Notes: generated by a model from the letters alone, not told the origin. A DNA stretch of 64,000 bases from Zantedeschia hybrid cultivar (GCA_030544215.1 JARZZO010000003.1:33360379-33424378); one strand, 5' to 3'. Shown: positions 26,101-38,083, counted from the first letter of the stretch. Numbers and translations: made by a program.

Positions 26101-26142
26101 AACAATAGAGGCAAGGAAAGCCTCACAACCACTAACAATCAA
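23103..26142 (-). pseudogene. Tekay pol: RT, RNase H, integrase, chromodomain (broken)
   Basis: Reading 5' to 3' on the minus strand: reverse transcriptase with the FVDDILIYSS catalytic block near 25490, RNase H (FVVYSDASRRGLGAVL near 25070), a zinc-binding HHCC segment (near 24300-24500), the integrase core (MDFVMGLPV; VSDRDPRF; ETDGQSERT) and a chromodomain-like tail (PVRIEDRREQVLR and onward, to about 23180). Damage includes a one-base loss at about 25260-25270 between RT and RNase H and in-frame stops at 24692, 24293 (Gln to stop in KAEH*RPGG), 23873 (Trp to stop) and 23270 (Trp to stop). Several are C-to-T or G-to-A changes, as expected from decay of methylated DNA. It cannot make a functional polyprotein. 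Confidence 0.93.
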
Positions 26143-27695
26143 CCTCTGGGCCTTAAAGGCAGAATAAGAATGCCTCGAGAAGAGAGCCTAATACCTTGGA
26201 AGTAGAAGGTCGAGATGCCCGGAATAGAGAAACGCACCCTCTTCTTGTGGTAGTCCACCTCAGCAAAATAAGCCTCCAACCAGTCCATGCCCAGGATGAC
26301 GTCAAAGTCGCGAATGGCGAGCACAACTAACTGGGCAGGTAACTCATAGCCCTCAATGGTCAAGGGGATTTCACTCAACCAATTATAAGACAACAAGAAA
26401 TCCCCAGAAGGAACCTCTACCATCACTCCATCAGATATCTCATCAACGGGTGCAGAAAGAACATCTACGAACTGCTCAGAAATGAAAGAATGCGAAGCAC
26501 CCAAATCAATTAACACATGTGCAGAGTTCCCAAGGACAGAAAATGTACCTTCCACCAAGTTGGATGCAGGAGCCTCCTTCCTGGTGATAGGTAGAACTCT
26601 CCCCTGGGTCCTCGGCTTCTTCTGATCACCTGGTCCCTGCCCCTGACCATGCCCATGCGGGCAAAACCTCGCCAAATGGCCCTGCTGGCCACAAGTGTAA
26701 CACCTCCCAGAAAAAGCAGGACACTGAGTCCCACCGTGAGTGCCATCGCAATGCCGACAAGCTGCCAGAAGCCTCTGAACTGACTCCTGCTGAGCACTGG
26801 ACACCGACTGGCCATGTTGGCTCTGCCTGGGTCTGCTGCTACCGCTGCTGCCGCTACTGCTGCCACTGCCTCGAAAGAATCTCCTGAATCTGGAGCCGAG
26901 TGAAGACGATCCTGATCCGGACGAAGGAGCTGCTGCTGCTGCCTTTCTCCTGCTACGAACTGGCCCCTGAGTAGTCAGTCCCCTCTCCCGGGCTGACTGA
27001 TCCTGCTGTGCCTCTACTGTTGCGGCACACCTAACTGCCGATGCCAAATCTGTACAACAATGGGATGCCACAAAACTCCTCAGATTGGACCTCAGTCCAT
27101 CCACAAATCTCTCAGTCCGACGTTCCTCGTCTCCTGAGATAAAAGGCAAAAACCTTCCAAGCGAAACAAACTTCGTCTGGTATTCAAGCACTGTCATGCT
27201 TCCTTGGGTCAGCTCCATAAATTCTCTCTCCTTAGCTCTCTGAACATGCCTAGGGAAGTACTGTGCATTGAATTCCTTCACAAAAATCTCCCATAGAATC
27301 TCCCTGAGACTCCTCTCCGCATATGACAAACTCTTCAAAGTGGTCCACCAATCATAGGCATCATCCTTCAACATGAAGGTAGCCAACGGAGTCCTCTCAA
27401 CCGCCGCACAATCCTTAGTGTCAAAAGTCTTTTCCATCACTCTCAACCAATGAACAGCCTCATCAGGGTCGGGACGACCGGTGAAATGAGGCGGCCTCAG
27501 CTTCAGGAATTTCTCCAGGGTAGCTGAAGACCCTCCCCGAGCACTAGAACTCTCACTAGGGTCTCGGGTCTGGTATCTAGCCATCGTGTCCATCATAGCC
27601 TCCATGAAATGCTCCATACTCGGCTTACCGGCCTCAGATCCACTAGGGACATCTCCCCGCTCTCTAATAACTGGCATCCTCTTTCTAGGAGCCAT
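26139..27695 (-). pseudogene. Tekay gag-protease
   Basis: A 518-codon frame from MAPRKRMPVIRE. It contains a Gag capsid region (LRPPHFTGRPDPDEAVHWL; the AERSLREILWEIF region), a CCHC zinc knuckle (CYTCGQQGHLARFC) and a retropepsin domain. The protease catalytic triplet, expected as DSG/DTG, reads D-L-G (VLIDLGASHSFIS, plus-strand 26495-26512), which should inactivate it. The frame ends at 26139; the RT continues in another frame, so a frameshift lies near 26170-26190. A primer site lies just upstream. Confidence 0.93.
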
Positions 27696-27838
27696 CTAAT
27701 CGTCTACAATCACAAAGATCAAAAAGTTCTAATTAGAATCCTAAAACCTACACTACCGTCGTGCCTGTACGGGATAATGAAATTATTTGCTGGAATTACA
27801 ATATTTAACCTAGTTATTCATTTATTTGCCAGACTGAA

Positions 27839-27853
27839 TGCTCTGATACCAAT
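27839..27853 (-). other. Primer binding site of the Tekay element (initiator Met tRNA)
   Basis: On the element strand the bases directly after the 5' LTR read ATTGGTATCAGAGC, complementary to the 3' end of initiator methionine tRNA. It fixes the element's orientation and the inner border of the 5' LTR. Confidence 0.9.
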
Positions 27854-29998
27854 TGTAACGACCCGTTACCCTATAATCAGGGATCTGATTACTAAATGGG
27901 TACCGAATCATTATTTTGGAACCAAACTAGGATCTAGATAAGTCTGGGAAATAAATAATTAACTAAACTAAACATTCACATCGCATTGAATTGAAAAGGA
28001 AGTACAAGAATTAAAAGTTATTATAATGCGACTCGACACACCAAATAATCACATATTCCAACTGAAAAGAAATAATTAAGCGTACATGCTAGAAAATAAA
28101 ATAACAACTACGTCAGGGCATACCGCGGAACAACACTGCTGGCGCGCAACCCAAAGCAGCACTCTCCTCGCTAAGCCTGCCCGGAACCCTCACGTGAAAA
28201 CTGCAGGAGTGAATCTCAACGAAAAGACTCAGTAGGGATCCTTCGATCCCCACCGCCCACTCATGCACCCACAAGAGCAGTAGCAGAGATAAAGGTAAAA
28301 TAAGTAAGTAAAGCAGTAATTACTACTCCTAATTCTCGATATAAACCACGTGCATTCGAAATGTAACATGCATATCTCAGAAACCATTCTACCAGAGAAC
28401 CTACAACCAACGTCTCGGCAAAACACGCCAACCACACAACCAAATGTGGGAAACACCGACCCGCTGAGACCAAACAGTAACCCCTCGGATAGCACACTAG
28501 CTACTCCGGCCCAACTGGCTCAGGTGGTTATTCCTTCCCTCAGCACGAGTGACACTCCACAGGTACCACTCCTACACCGGTACTAGCTAACCCCGGGGTA
28601 CACCAGGTGACCCTCTCTCTAGGCGTCACCCCACCACTCTCACACCGGCGCTGTGTCCCTCCCACACCAACACAGGGTGGCAAGCGCTACAACTGTCACT
28701 CTAGGTCCACAATCGCACGAAACACAACACAGTGCGATCTGATCACATAAGAATCCTTATCCTCGAGTACGATTTCAAACATGCAATAAACCAAACTATC
28801 TAAGAGTGTGAATATATGTTAACAGTATGAATTAATGTGATTCTGTCTTGAATCGCGTCGCCCAAGGCCAACGCCATTCAAGCCTCCTAAACTGGTTCAT
28901 GAAATCTCAACCTTAAAATATGGCCTAAAACGCGTCGTTCCAGGAAGCCGCTATTTAAAAAGGCGTCGCTGTCCTTGGACGCCATTCACAACAGAAGTTC
29001 CCTCTGACAAAAACCGTTTCTGGGACAATTTCTGCCTAAATGGCGTCGTGCTGGCCCGTCGTCATTCTAAATGGCGTCGTCCTAGCGCGACGTCATTTAG
29101 CGCCAGAAACAGGTTTTTGCAGCTCGACCCGAGGGTCCCCTTTAACTCCAAATTCGCCCCAAAAACATCCAAAATAGGGAAAATGAAAAGGGAAACCAAT
29201 CCATCACAGGAAAACTCACAAATCAACATTCATAGAAACCACCATAACCATCAAGAAAGCCCTTTAACATGCTTATTCTACCAAAAAAAAACCCATACAC
29301 ACATCATGCTTCAAAGTGGGAAAACATGGTTTTAAGTTGAAACACCACGGGGATCGTCACCCTACCGGTTACTCGGACTCCTCCTAGCTCCAAGTCGCCA
29401 ACTCGTCTCGCCCCACGCCGCCGACGGTACCGCCGTGGACGTCGTTACTCCACCGGGACGTCGGCCGCCGTCTAGAGAGAAAAACGCCGCGGAGGAGATG
29501 GTGGTGGTAGTGGTGGGAGTTGGGAGGTTATTGGAGTGGAGGGAGAGGTGAAATGAAGGGAGGAAAAGGAAGGAGGGGGAAAGGGGCCGCTGGAGCCGCC
29601 GGAGGAAGAGAGGAGGGAGGAGAGGAAGGAGGGAATGAGGGAAAGGAAGGGGGGTTCGCGGGGTCAACCAGAAGCTGGGTAAAACGCATCGTGCATGCTC
29701 GACGTCTTTCAGGTGACAAGACCGGGCCGTACACTGACAAGCCAGGGTCATACTCTAAAAGGCGTCGTCCATCCAAGACGCCATTCAGACGGTATGACCG
29801 GGGTCGTACTCTCGCGACCCAAGGCCAGCCCACGTGGCTTAGCCTAAAACGCGTCTACATTGCTGGACACCGTTTAAACCGCGTCGAGCAGGCTCGACGC
29901 GAAACAGAACAGAATCCCAGCCCCATCAGGGCCTGAACTACGAGATTTGACTCTGAAAACTGACCTGATAACCGGATCCGAAAACCTCAATCCTTACA
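27854..29998 (-). repeat. Tekay 5' LTR
   Basis: A 2145-bp partner of 20951-23102. It carries the same nine GGCGTC-N10-GACGCC palindromes, with left half-sites at 28854, 28931, 28962, 29042, 29073, 29685, 29761, 29850 and 29880. Some are better preserved here (for example 28962, both arms intact) than in the other LTR. Confidence 0.95.
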
Positions 29999-30520
29999 GG
30001 AAGAGCTAGGGTGCTCGAGAGATAGTGTCGACGAACAAATGACAATCAATCTCAATATGCTTTGTCTGCTCATGAAAGACAGGGTTGCTAGCAATCTGAA
30101 AGGTACTCTGATTATCATAGTAGAGAGAAGTAGGGATCTTAATGTGAACTCTAAAATTCTGAAGAAGGGGACGCAACTAGACAATCTCAGTAGAAGTGTC
30201 AGCCATAGCACAATACTTAGCCTCGGTGCTGGAATGAGAGACAACAGCATGCTTCTTACTTCGTCAGGGGATAAGAGAGGAATCCAAGAAGATGCAGAAG
30301 CTGGTCATGGAGCGACGAATAGAGTCATACAAGTATCTTAGTAGACTCAACAAAGCAGCATAATGAATTGATGTTGGAGCATTGACAAACTTACTTAGAA
30401 CATGAGCAATGTTAAGACGAGAAATAGTCAAGTAGATAAAGGCATCAACAAGTTGACGATAGTGCGTAGGATCGTCCAGAGGAACATCATCAGTAGGACG
30501 GAGCTTCAGGTGAAGCACCA
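29999..30520 (-). pseudogene. Copia RT end and RNase H (broken)
   Basis: The minus-strand translation shows LHLKLRPTDDVPLDDPTHYR followed by the connecting region, and then a decayed RNase H including a SSTEAKYCAMA-like catalytic block near 30210 and a TKHIEIDCH-like block near 30045. It joins the pieces at 20827-20950 and 32041-34488; those junctions are occupied by the Tekay element and a solo LTR. Stops and frameshifts are frequent. Confidence 0.85.
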
Positions 30521-32040
30521 TGTTGGGATCTGGGCGGAACGCGAAGAACGCAGTGGAAACAAAGATGAAATTCCCGTCCGATGCGTGCAAATCCGTTTTG
30601 GAACTAAAATTGGAAACCGAAAAATCGGATTGTGTGATCACATCACGGTGTGCGGATTCGAATTCGCATCCGTGTCGGTTCTGTCGCGGCAATGTCGCTA
30701 GCCGCACAAGCGTCCAGCCTCTAACGGTATCCACGCGATCTTCCGCAGTGGTTCGTCCTCGATCTCTCGTCCAGATCAGTGCGCTCGTTGAAGAATCATC
30801 GCCGCAACGTTATCCGGATCACCTGGACGGGAATTCCCGACTCTCGCGAAGTGCGCGCGACGGAGGCGGGAAGTGTTCCGGCGCCTCGAAAGGGGCGCCC
30901 AGAGGAAGAGGAGAGAGAGAGGGGGACAGCCAGCCTTGAAAGCTCCTAGAGCTTGGCCCAGGGTTTTTTAATAGCGCGTATATATATATTAAGTTGGTGG
31001 GACTTTTCATAAAAGTCTTCGAGTTAATATAAATCCCACTTAAGTACCACCGACTGAGAATCTTTTTGCGGATTTTTAGCCCGTTAAGTCCAATAATATT
31101 TTATTAACTTATTTTAATTGATTAATATCTCATGTAGATTCGGCCGGACTTCCGATCAAGTTGGGTGCCAAGCAACACTGCATGATCCCGAAAGGTAATG
31201 GGGTTCAGCAACCCACTCATGGAACCTGTCCGTCCACAGTTACCGCGTAGCTATAATCCTTCGTTCGTAAAATACTCTCAAGTTAACCTAGGGTATGGTC
31301 AACTGTCAAACCTTAAATGGTCAACTCACTTAAATCAGACTCCGCTATACAGTATCCGAAAACACCTTTTCTGATATTATGTCTGCTCTAGCCAAAGACT
31401 CTTCTAGATTTATTCTAGAGCATTCTCTCTCCAGTTACCTGAGAGAGAACGATCCTATATTGAACACACAATCACCTTCGAAGGTCTTCTGCTAGATCCT
31501 ATCCTTGACTATTAGAGATCCCGTAGATAGGGATTTGTAAGCCAAGGTCAAAGCCCAGTAGTCTACCGACAAGGTGTCTTTGGTGTCCCAAGTCTAAGGA
31601 TCAATCACACCACTGTGACGATGAATCAAGCTGGTTGACAGTCAAGTAAATTACCATTCGACGATGCATATCGGATCAGTTCAGTGAACTCATTTCCCAA
31701 GGAGCACCTACAGGTTCTCCATAGTGTCTTCACACAAGTGACTAATAAGATCAATCATCATCGTCATATGAGCTGGAATAACCTATACTAGTCTTATCGA
31801 ATGTTTGATGTCCTCTTCAAACATCTTACAAGTAAGAACAATTAAGAATATGTGTTTATAAGTCATCGGTCTCATTATTATGATCTCATCATAATCCGAT
31901 GACTATTACATATATTCAAGGACTTCATTATACGTACTTATAAATATACCAATCTATATAATAAAATTAATGTCATTTATTAATAAATTAGATTGTAATA
32001 GGTGCCTTATGATTGGCTTAAAGGACACCTATATCCATCA
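30521..32040 (-). mobile_element. Solo LTR inserted in Copia pol
   Basis: A 1520-bp segment starts TGATGGATAT and ends CAGATCCCAACA on the minus strand, without internal region or second LTR. It interrupts the Copia RT exactly between codons for DIPME and LHLKLRP. The flanks give TGGAG (32041-32045) and TGGTG (30516-30520), a 5-bp target duplication with one mismatch. A TATA-like AT-rich stretch (near 30960-30990) and a GC-rich region after it on the minus strand fit U3-R-U5. Its family is not identified. The reading frames within it are not genes. Confidence 0.8.
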
Positions 32041-34488
32041 CTCCATAGGTATGTCGGTTGTGCGAGTGTCAGAGAGAGATGCATGTTGAAGAATGTCAGC
32101 AATGTATTTTTGCTGAGATAACAGATAGCCGCGAGAGGAATAAGCTATCACAAGGCCAAGAAAATAGGGAAGACGCCCAAGGTCCTTTATCTCAAATGGC
32201 TGATGAAGATGACGCTTGAGGGCGGCAATGGTAGTCTCGTTGTCACCCATGATGATCATGTTGTCAACGTATAGAAGAAAAACAGCACGACCATGAGGGG
32301 AGTTGCAAACAAATAGTGCATAGTCCTCAGTGCTCTCATGAAAGCTAGCAGCCAAAATTGTATGACGAAACCGCTCAAGCCAAGCTCAAGGTGCTTGTTT
32401 GAACCCATAGATAGCTTTTCGAAGGCAGCATACATGATTCGGTGGCGTACAAAGACCTAGAGTTGGCTACATATAGACTTCCTTAGAGAGATCAATGTGA
32501 AGGAATGCATTCTTCACATCAAACTGATAGAGTGGCCATCGTCGAGCAGCGGCTACTGCAATGAGAGTGCGAGCAGTAGTCATCTTTGACACAAGAGTAA
32601 AGGTCTCTTCATAGTCGATGTCATACTCTTCGGTAAAATCTCGAGCCACAAGACGAGCGTTGTGGCACTCAAGTGTACCATTAGATTTGATTTTGACCTT
32701 GTAAATCTACTTGCAACTGACAGGAGAAACACCGAGTGGAAGTGGTACAAGGTCCCAAGTCTGAGTCCACTCAAGCGCCTGAAGTTCCTCCTGCATAGCC
32801 TGTCATCATTCTAAAAATTAGACTGCCTATTTGTAGCTCTGGAGTCCTAATAGGTGTGAAGAGCTGTAAGAAAAATAGAGAACTAGGGATAGTAGAAATT
32901 AGTCATATTATAGCCAAGCCTATCAGGAAGGCGATGGTCGCGTTGAGGATATCATCGAGGAGGATCCACGGGCGGCAGAGTTGGAGCAGGAGCAGGAGAA
33001 GGGGTGAGAGGAGCTGGATTTGCAATAGCATCATCAACTAAGGCCTTAAGAACATTACCCAAACTGGGGGTACACCGATGATAGACCTGGGTAACAGAGG
33101 GGACCTCCAAGGACAGAGGAGGCAAGGAAATAGGGGAGAAGAGGAATTGATAGAAGGAAAAAGATTGGAAGACCAAGAGTAACAGAGGAAGGTGGGTCAG
33201 AATGGTGAAGAAGGGAAATATCTTGATCAGTAGGGAAGTCTTCGAGAAACATGACGTGACAGAAAATATGAAGATGGCAAGCAAACGAATCATAACACCG
33301 ATAGCCAAAATGCTCTGTTGTAGCCTAGAAAAATATACTTAGCAGTGCAAGGTGATAAGTTCGTACGTTCAAGATGAGGTTGCAATACAAAGCATGTACA
33401 CCCAAAAGTGCGAAGAGGGTGATGGTTGAGAGGAGAAGAATGGAGGTGCTCATAAGTGGTGCAACCTAATAAGATAGAAGAAGAAGTGATATTGATGAGA
33501 TGGACAGAAGCAAGAGTAGCCTCTGCCTAGAATGCTCTAGGAACAGAGGCAGAGAAAAGAAACTCCCGAGCAATATTAAGAATGTGGCGATGCTTATGCT
33601 CAGCAACCCCGTTCTACTAAGGAGTGTATGGACAAGAGAGCTGAGGCAGTGTGCCATGAGAGGGCAAAAGACAGTGAAATTCTGAGGAAGGGTACTCACG
33701 AGCACCATCGGTACAAGGGACTTTGATGCGGCAATGAAAATATGTGTAAACCATCTCAAAGAAGACACGATAAATAGAGAGAAGATCCAAATGCTTATGC
33801 ATCAGATACACCCGAATAAAACGAGTGCAATCATCAACAAAACTGACATAGCACAAGAAGCCTATCATAGATTAGAGGGGAAGCACCCCAAACATTAGAA
33901 TGTACCAAGTCAAATGGATGTGCTGATATAGACTCTCGTAAAGAAAAGGAAGGACTGTGTATTTGACTAACTTGGAACCCTCACAATGAGATAAATTAAA
34001 TAATATACAGAATCCTAAGACTCCAGACTGGAATAAAGAACGAAGGCGAGCTTTGGATGGATGGCACAAATAGCGATGCCATAAGTCGGCGGTAGAGGAA
34101 AGGTACCCTTGGGGAGGAGATGCAGTGAGAGTGATTGGAGAAAGATACAACTTGTCCAAACAGTATAATAACCCCTCCCTATGACCTGTCCCAGTCCTCT
34201 AGCCGGTATGCAAATCCAATGGCGGCAAACATAGAAGAGAAGTCAGAGAGAAAATCAGCATTCTAAAGAAGCTATTGAAGCTGCTAAAGATGAGTGGCAA
34301 GCTAAGCGACATCTGGAATAGCACTAGTCGGTGCAGTGGGTGTCGATGGAGAGGTACATACTGCAATAGTAGCAATAGGATGAATCTGTCTCTCTCGATA
34401 GTGCAGAAGCTTCCAGCAAGTGTCCATGGTGTGCCCATGATTACGGTAGTAACAACAATAGAGAGAGGCTGTCAAGCCACCAGAATCA
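32041..34488 (-). pseudogene. Copia gag zinc knuckle, integrase and RT (broken, 5' truncated)
   Basis: Reading leftward from 34488: a Gag zinc knuckle (YCCYYRNHGHTMDTCWKL near 34390-34450), a GAG-pre-integrase motif (DLWHRYLCHPSKARL near 34080), the integrase core (FVDDCTRFIRVYL near 33820; CTDGAREY near 33700; a PYTPQQNG-like decayed block near 33620), and RT (DFTEEYDIDYEETFTLVSKM near 32600; FLLYVDNMI, with YVDN where YVDD is expected, near 32270). Many stops and frameshifts. Everything 5' of the zinc knuckle is missing at the TRIM border. Confidence 0.85.
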
Positions 34489-34778
34489 CCTTCCCTCTAT
34501 ATATGTTGAGGATTCCCTCAACTCAATGCCTAAGTTTTGGATCCGAATTCGTGCCTCTTTAACATGGTATCAGAGCTGAGTCTTTCCCAACAGGTTGTTC
34601 TACTCCACCCGATCCGTTCATAGCATCACTTATGTTGTAACCATTCGGATCCAACGCCAGGGAGTGTTGAGGTTTAGTCCCATATTGGATTTTCTGTGGG
34701 CGCCTTCCCTCGATATATGTTGAGGATTCCTTCAACTCAATGCTTAAGTTTTAGATTTAAGTTTGGACATTTTTAACA
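34489..34778 (+). mobile_element. TRIM with 5'-truncated first LTR
   Basis: LTR 2 (34675-34778, 104 bp, TGTTGAGG to TTTAACA) matches the segment 34489-34564, which lacks the first part of the LTR. Between them is an exact initiator-Met primer site TGGTATCAGAGC (34565-34576), and a purine tract (ccaggg-gag) lies just before LTR 2. The interior is about 110 bp and non-coding. The truncated left end abuts the Copia gag remnant. 34779-35270 shows nothing further. Confidence 0.8.
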
Positions 34779-35274
34779 TTTACAAACAGTATTTTTAATT
34801 TATGTAGTGATAATACTATACGTTCGCAACAAATGGCTCTTAATTGAAGTACGTGTAAAGTGTGGCAGTTAAAGTAAGATAATTTCTTGATCATGAAAGT
34901 ACTCTCTTTAAATGTAGCTGTCGCACCAAAGATAGGCTCTCCTCTTTCAAAGAGAGGTTGTAAGATTAAGTCACATCTCTCGTGATTGTGCGCGAGGGTT
35001 ATGTGTGGCAAGACTTGGGGGGATGAGACCCTCAAATTTAAAATAGTATGAAGAAGATAGAACTGTTATTACTATACATAATATTTTCCTACTTTAAGGA
35101 AAATCAGTGAGTGCCTATATGTACCATCTCCATTGTGGAGGATTTGTAAAATGTAGTAGTTGTAATGGAGAATGACATCCTCCTTTAAAGCTCCGTCTCC
35201 TTCCTAACTCACCCATCATGCACATCATAATACCTACACATATCTAAACAAAATCCCACCATATTAAAAAGGAG

Positions 35275-35606
35275 TAATACTTGCTGCAATGATCTTGCGT
35301 GTTGCACGCAGGGTCATTGTAGTAGGTAAATATATATAAAAAATTAATTAATTTTTTTAGGTCCGCCTCGAGATGTCCTAACCGTCTGTACAGTGCAATG
35401 TTCGATCAGACGACTAAAAAAAATTTGAAAAAAAAAATCGAACTCTAATGAACAGTAAAAAACGTGTACATTTTACTGTTCATTGAGTTCGATTTTTAAT
35501 TTTTTAAATTTTTTTAAATCGTCCGATCAGATATCACACTGTACAGACAATTAGAGCACCTCGATAATAATAAAAATTTGCTCACTACTAATACTTGCTG
35601 CAATGA
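35275..35606. mobile_element. Hairpin (foldback) MITE flanked by 18-bp direct repeats
   Basis: Arms of roughly 110 bp are inverted copies (about 35325-35450 against 35465-35588), including gtctgtacagtg...cgatcagacga and its complement, around a short centre. TAATACTTGCTGCAATGA occurs directly at 35275-35292 and 35589-35606. A small second hairpin (CTGCAATGATCTTGCGTG with its near complement) fills 35284-35325. No coding capacity; superfamily unknown. Confidence 0.6.
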
Positions 35607-35934
35607 AAGAGATTAGGCCAAATCAGTCCTACCTTAACCAAAGTGGTTTAGTGCCACGCCCCTCCAAGCAAGCCCTCACTTAAATTAGTTCAAATTACAG
35701 GTTGTGTCTTCACCTCAACAATGGTAACTGGATCAAGGAAATGGTCCTTAAAGAGTGGACGTGCACGTCTTCGTAGGGGAGAACGACAGACATGTCATTG
35801 CACCTAGAGAAGAACAAATTCTATACTTAAGTTGCTAACAAAGGCGTCGACCAATTAATTAACCATGTGGCTTATCATAAACATCGACACCGACCCACCT
35901 AAATTTAAATTACTCAGTAGCTAAAAATAGGAAG

Positions 35935-36235
35935 ATTGGGTCGCCGGGACGCTGGAAACGAGGCCCCTCGACCAAGCTCGTCGTGGCGTGGCAGCTGTCG
36001 CACTCCAGACCGGCGTTCCGCCAATCAAGACACAACACGAGGCCGGCCACTAGCTGCCGGAGCTGGCACCTCGTGTTCCGTGTGCCGACTCGTTGTGGGT
36101 CCCACCTCCCGAGAGTGACCCCCAACGAAACTGGACCGTTCCATTTGTGGGATCTTCAGAAATATGAATGGCGTTTGGACGGCCGCGATCTTGCAGGTGG
36201 GGCCTCTCAGATTTTAGGACTGTCAGATTAGAGGT
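35935..36235. other. GC-rich unassigned segment
   Basis: A stretch markedly richer in G+C than its AT-rich surroundings, open in more than one frame on both strands but with no recognisable domain, TATA box or splice signals. It could be a fragment of a lost gene or transposon. 36240-37260 is AT-rich with no gene that I can support. Confidence 0.3.
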
Positions 36236-37274
36236 GGGAATGAGTTGGGTTAGGTGTAGTTATTAAATAGAATTGACAGAATTTATTTCACTTTAATTCA
36301 GTTTAATTTGATTTTGTATGAATTTTATATGATTCATATTATGATCTGGTCCGGGACAGATCAGAGGGATGGTTTCAGCTTAGATTTCTTGCCTTCAATC
36401 AATTGGATTTAAGTAGAGAATTTTTAGATACCGCCTCCACTAATTTATCATATTTAGAATCATTCTTTTCAATCACTTGCGATTTCAGATCATTTGAAGA
36501 ACTCTTTGAAAAAATAAGAGTAATTTTAATTTAAAAAATATACAAATAGATGTATAATTATGGGAGGTTGGAAATAAATATTAAGATTATGAGAGGAATT
36601 AGGAATAAAATAAATTTTAGGGGTTAAGACAAAAAAAAATCTCCTTTAATTAAATTTATTTATTGGCTGTTGGGTAGAAACGTGAGCTCTGTCCAATTGT
36701 GACTTGTGTATTGTGCTATCAGTGTCATCGCCCACAATTTCACACACGCATCTCTCTCTTGTCATATCACACACAATGTCATTCTCTGCACTCTGCCCCT
36801 CGCATCACAAATCAGGTGGTTGTGTTGGTCAACGGTAGATCAAACCTTTTATTTTATAAGAGGACAATGCACGGTATGGGGTTGTCTACTTTTTTTTATT
36901 TTATTTCCAAGTTTTTTTTTAAGGTTGAGCTTATCATATCATATGCATTATATAGTCGGATTTCTGAGCAGATGACAATGAAAAAATTAAAAAATAAACT
37001 CTTTTTTATTAGACTTGACCCATTAAAAAAGTTTTTCACTGTTCATTGTGGCTTAATTTTTTTATTTTTCAGATGTTTTGGGTCATTGGATTTGACATCG
37101 ATTGTAATGGACATGTTGGACATAAAGGGTCTGGCCTTAAAAAATTAGGTCAACACTCCATGCACTGTAGCAAATGTTAATCTTATAAGTTTGGTGTGCG
37201 GTATAATATCATAAAATACCCTGAATTGACATAAAATGATCTTTTTCTTATGTTTAGGTTGCTTTAATTTTTTT

Positions 37275-37546
37275 GGGTTTTTTGTATATAAACTATTATT
37301 AAGAGTGAATTGGCAAAAAAAACTATTCCGGAAAACATATTTGCACACATATCATTGTTTTTAATAAAAATATTACAAAATTGTCCTAATGATGGCATTT
37401 TTGTAACTTTTTATTAAAAATAATATTACAAAAAATGCGACTATTTTGACAATTTTGTTACAAATAATGATATGTGTGCAAATATGTTTCCAGGAATGAT
37501 TTTTTTGCCAATTTACTTCTAAGGATAGTTTATATGCAAAAATTCC
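37275..37546. mobile_element. Mutator-like hairpin MITE, 272 bp
   Basis: The element is almost entirely two inverted arms of about 120 bp. The termini are GGGTTTTTTGTATATAAAC and, on the complement of the right end, GGAATTTTTGCATATAAAC. Flanking 9-bp duplications are AATTTTTTT (37266-37274) and AATTATTTT (37547-37555), one mismatch, as expected for Mutator-type transposition. No transposase; its RNA would fold into a long hairpin. The small frames across it are artefacts. Confidence 0.75.
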
Positions 37547-37914
37547 AATTATTTTAGGTTGTGTTTTCATGTGTCTGTAGCGTTGTAGATAACCTTATTC
37601 CGAAATCTGTTGACCTCTATGATTCTTCTTTTTTAGTTGATTTTAGTTTCAAGTCTAAAATCATCGTAAATTAAAACTAGAGTTTTTAAAAGTAATGACA
37701 TCTAGAATCAAGTATTTTATTTTTTAATGATTTTAAATTGTTAGTTTCAAAATTAAGCTTTTATAATATTTTTATGACACACCAAATAAGCCCAGACGAG
37801 AAGGCTCTAATCACACTCTCTTAATATGAAGAATTTGTTAAATATGTGGCATCTTTTACTTTGCATAATTATTCCATTCATACAATTGAGCAGATTCTTA
37901 TCCCATAGAATAAC

Positions 37915-38083
37915 CCTGAAGATGCCTATATTTTTGACATGAAGGATCTTCGACGCCTAAAACCTTTAACCTTGAGACCTCCCACGTTGCGGGAGGTCTA
38001 GAAATGCTTGCTGCATTATCTTCTTCAGTGTAAGCCACACCTAAAAACTTTAAACTTGAGACTTCTCACATTTTGGGAGGTCG
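37915..38083. repeat. Two-copy tandem duplication, about 83-bp unit
   Basis: 'cctaaaacctttaaccttgagacctccc...gggaggtctagaaatgcttgctgca' is followed by a near copy, 'cctaaaaactttaaacttgagacttctc...gggaggtcgagaaatgctt'. The second copy runs directly into the foldback element that starts near 38084. Confidence 0.6.

Larger units (their letters stand above)
20951..29998 (-). mobile_element. Tekay-type chromovirus LTR retrotransposon (Ty3/gypsy), complete but decayed
   Basis: A full element in minus orientation: 5' LTR 27854-29998, 3' LTR 20951-23102, and a 5-bp target duplication GGAAG at 20946-20950 and 29999-30003. On the element strand the LTRs begin TGTAAGGATT and end GTTACA. The primer site next to the 5' LTR is TGGTATCAGAGC (initiator Met tRNA), and a polypurine tract (AAGTGGGGGAGAA) abuts the 3' LTR. 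Protein order is Gag, protease, RT, RNase H, integrase and chromodomain. The two LTRs differ at many positions, so the insertion is not recent. It sits inside an older Copia element. Confidence 0.95.

Noticed and set aside
30264..30939. Frames of 139-156 codons as genes
   Set aside because: They straddle a Copia RT remnant and the solo LTR.
34565..34576. tRNA-like sequence TGGTATCAGAGC
   Set aside because: It is a primer binding site adjoining a TRIM LTR, not a tRNA gene.
35839..35870. Further copy of the GGCGTC palindrome
   Set aside because: Only the left arm (aaaggcgtcgacc) is present; there is no complementary right arm at 10 bp.
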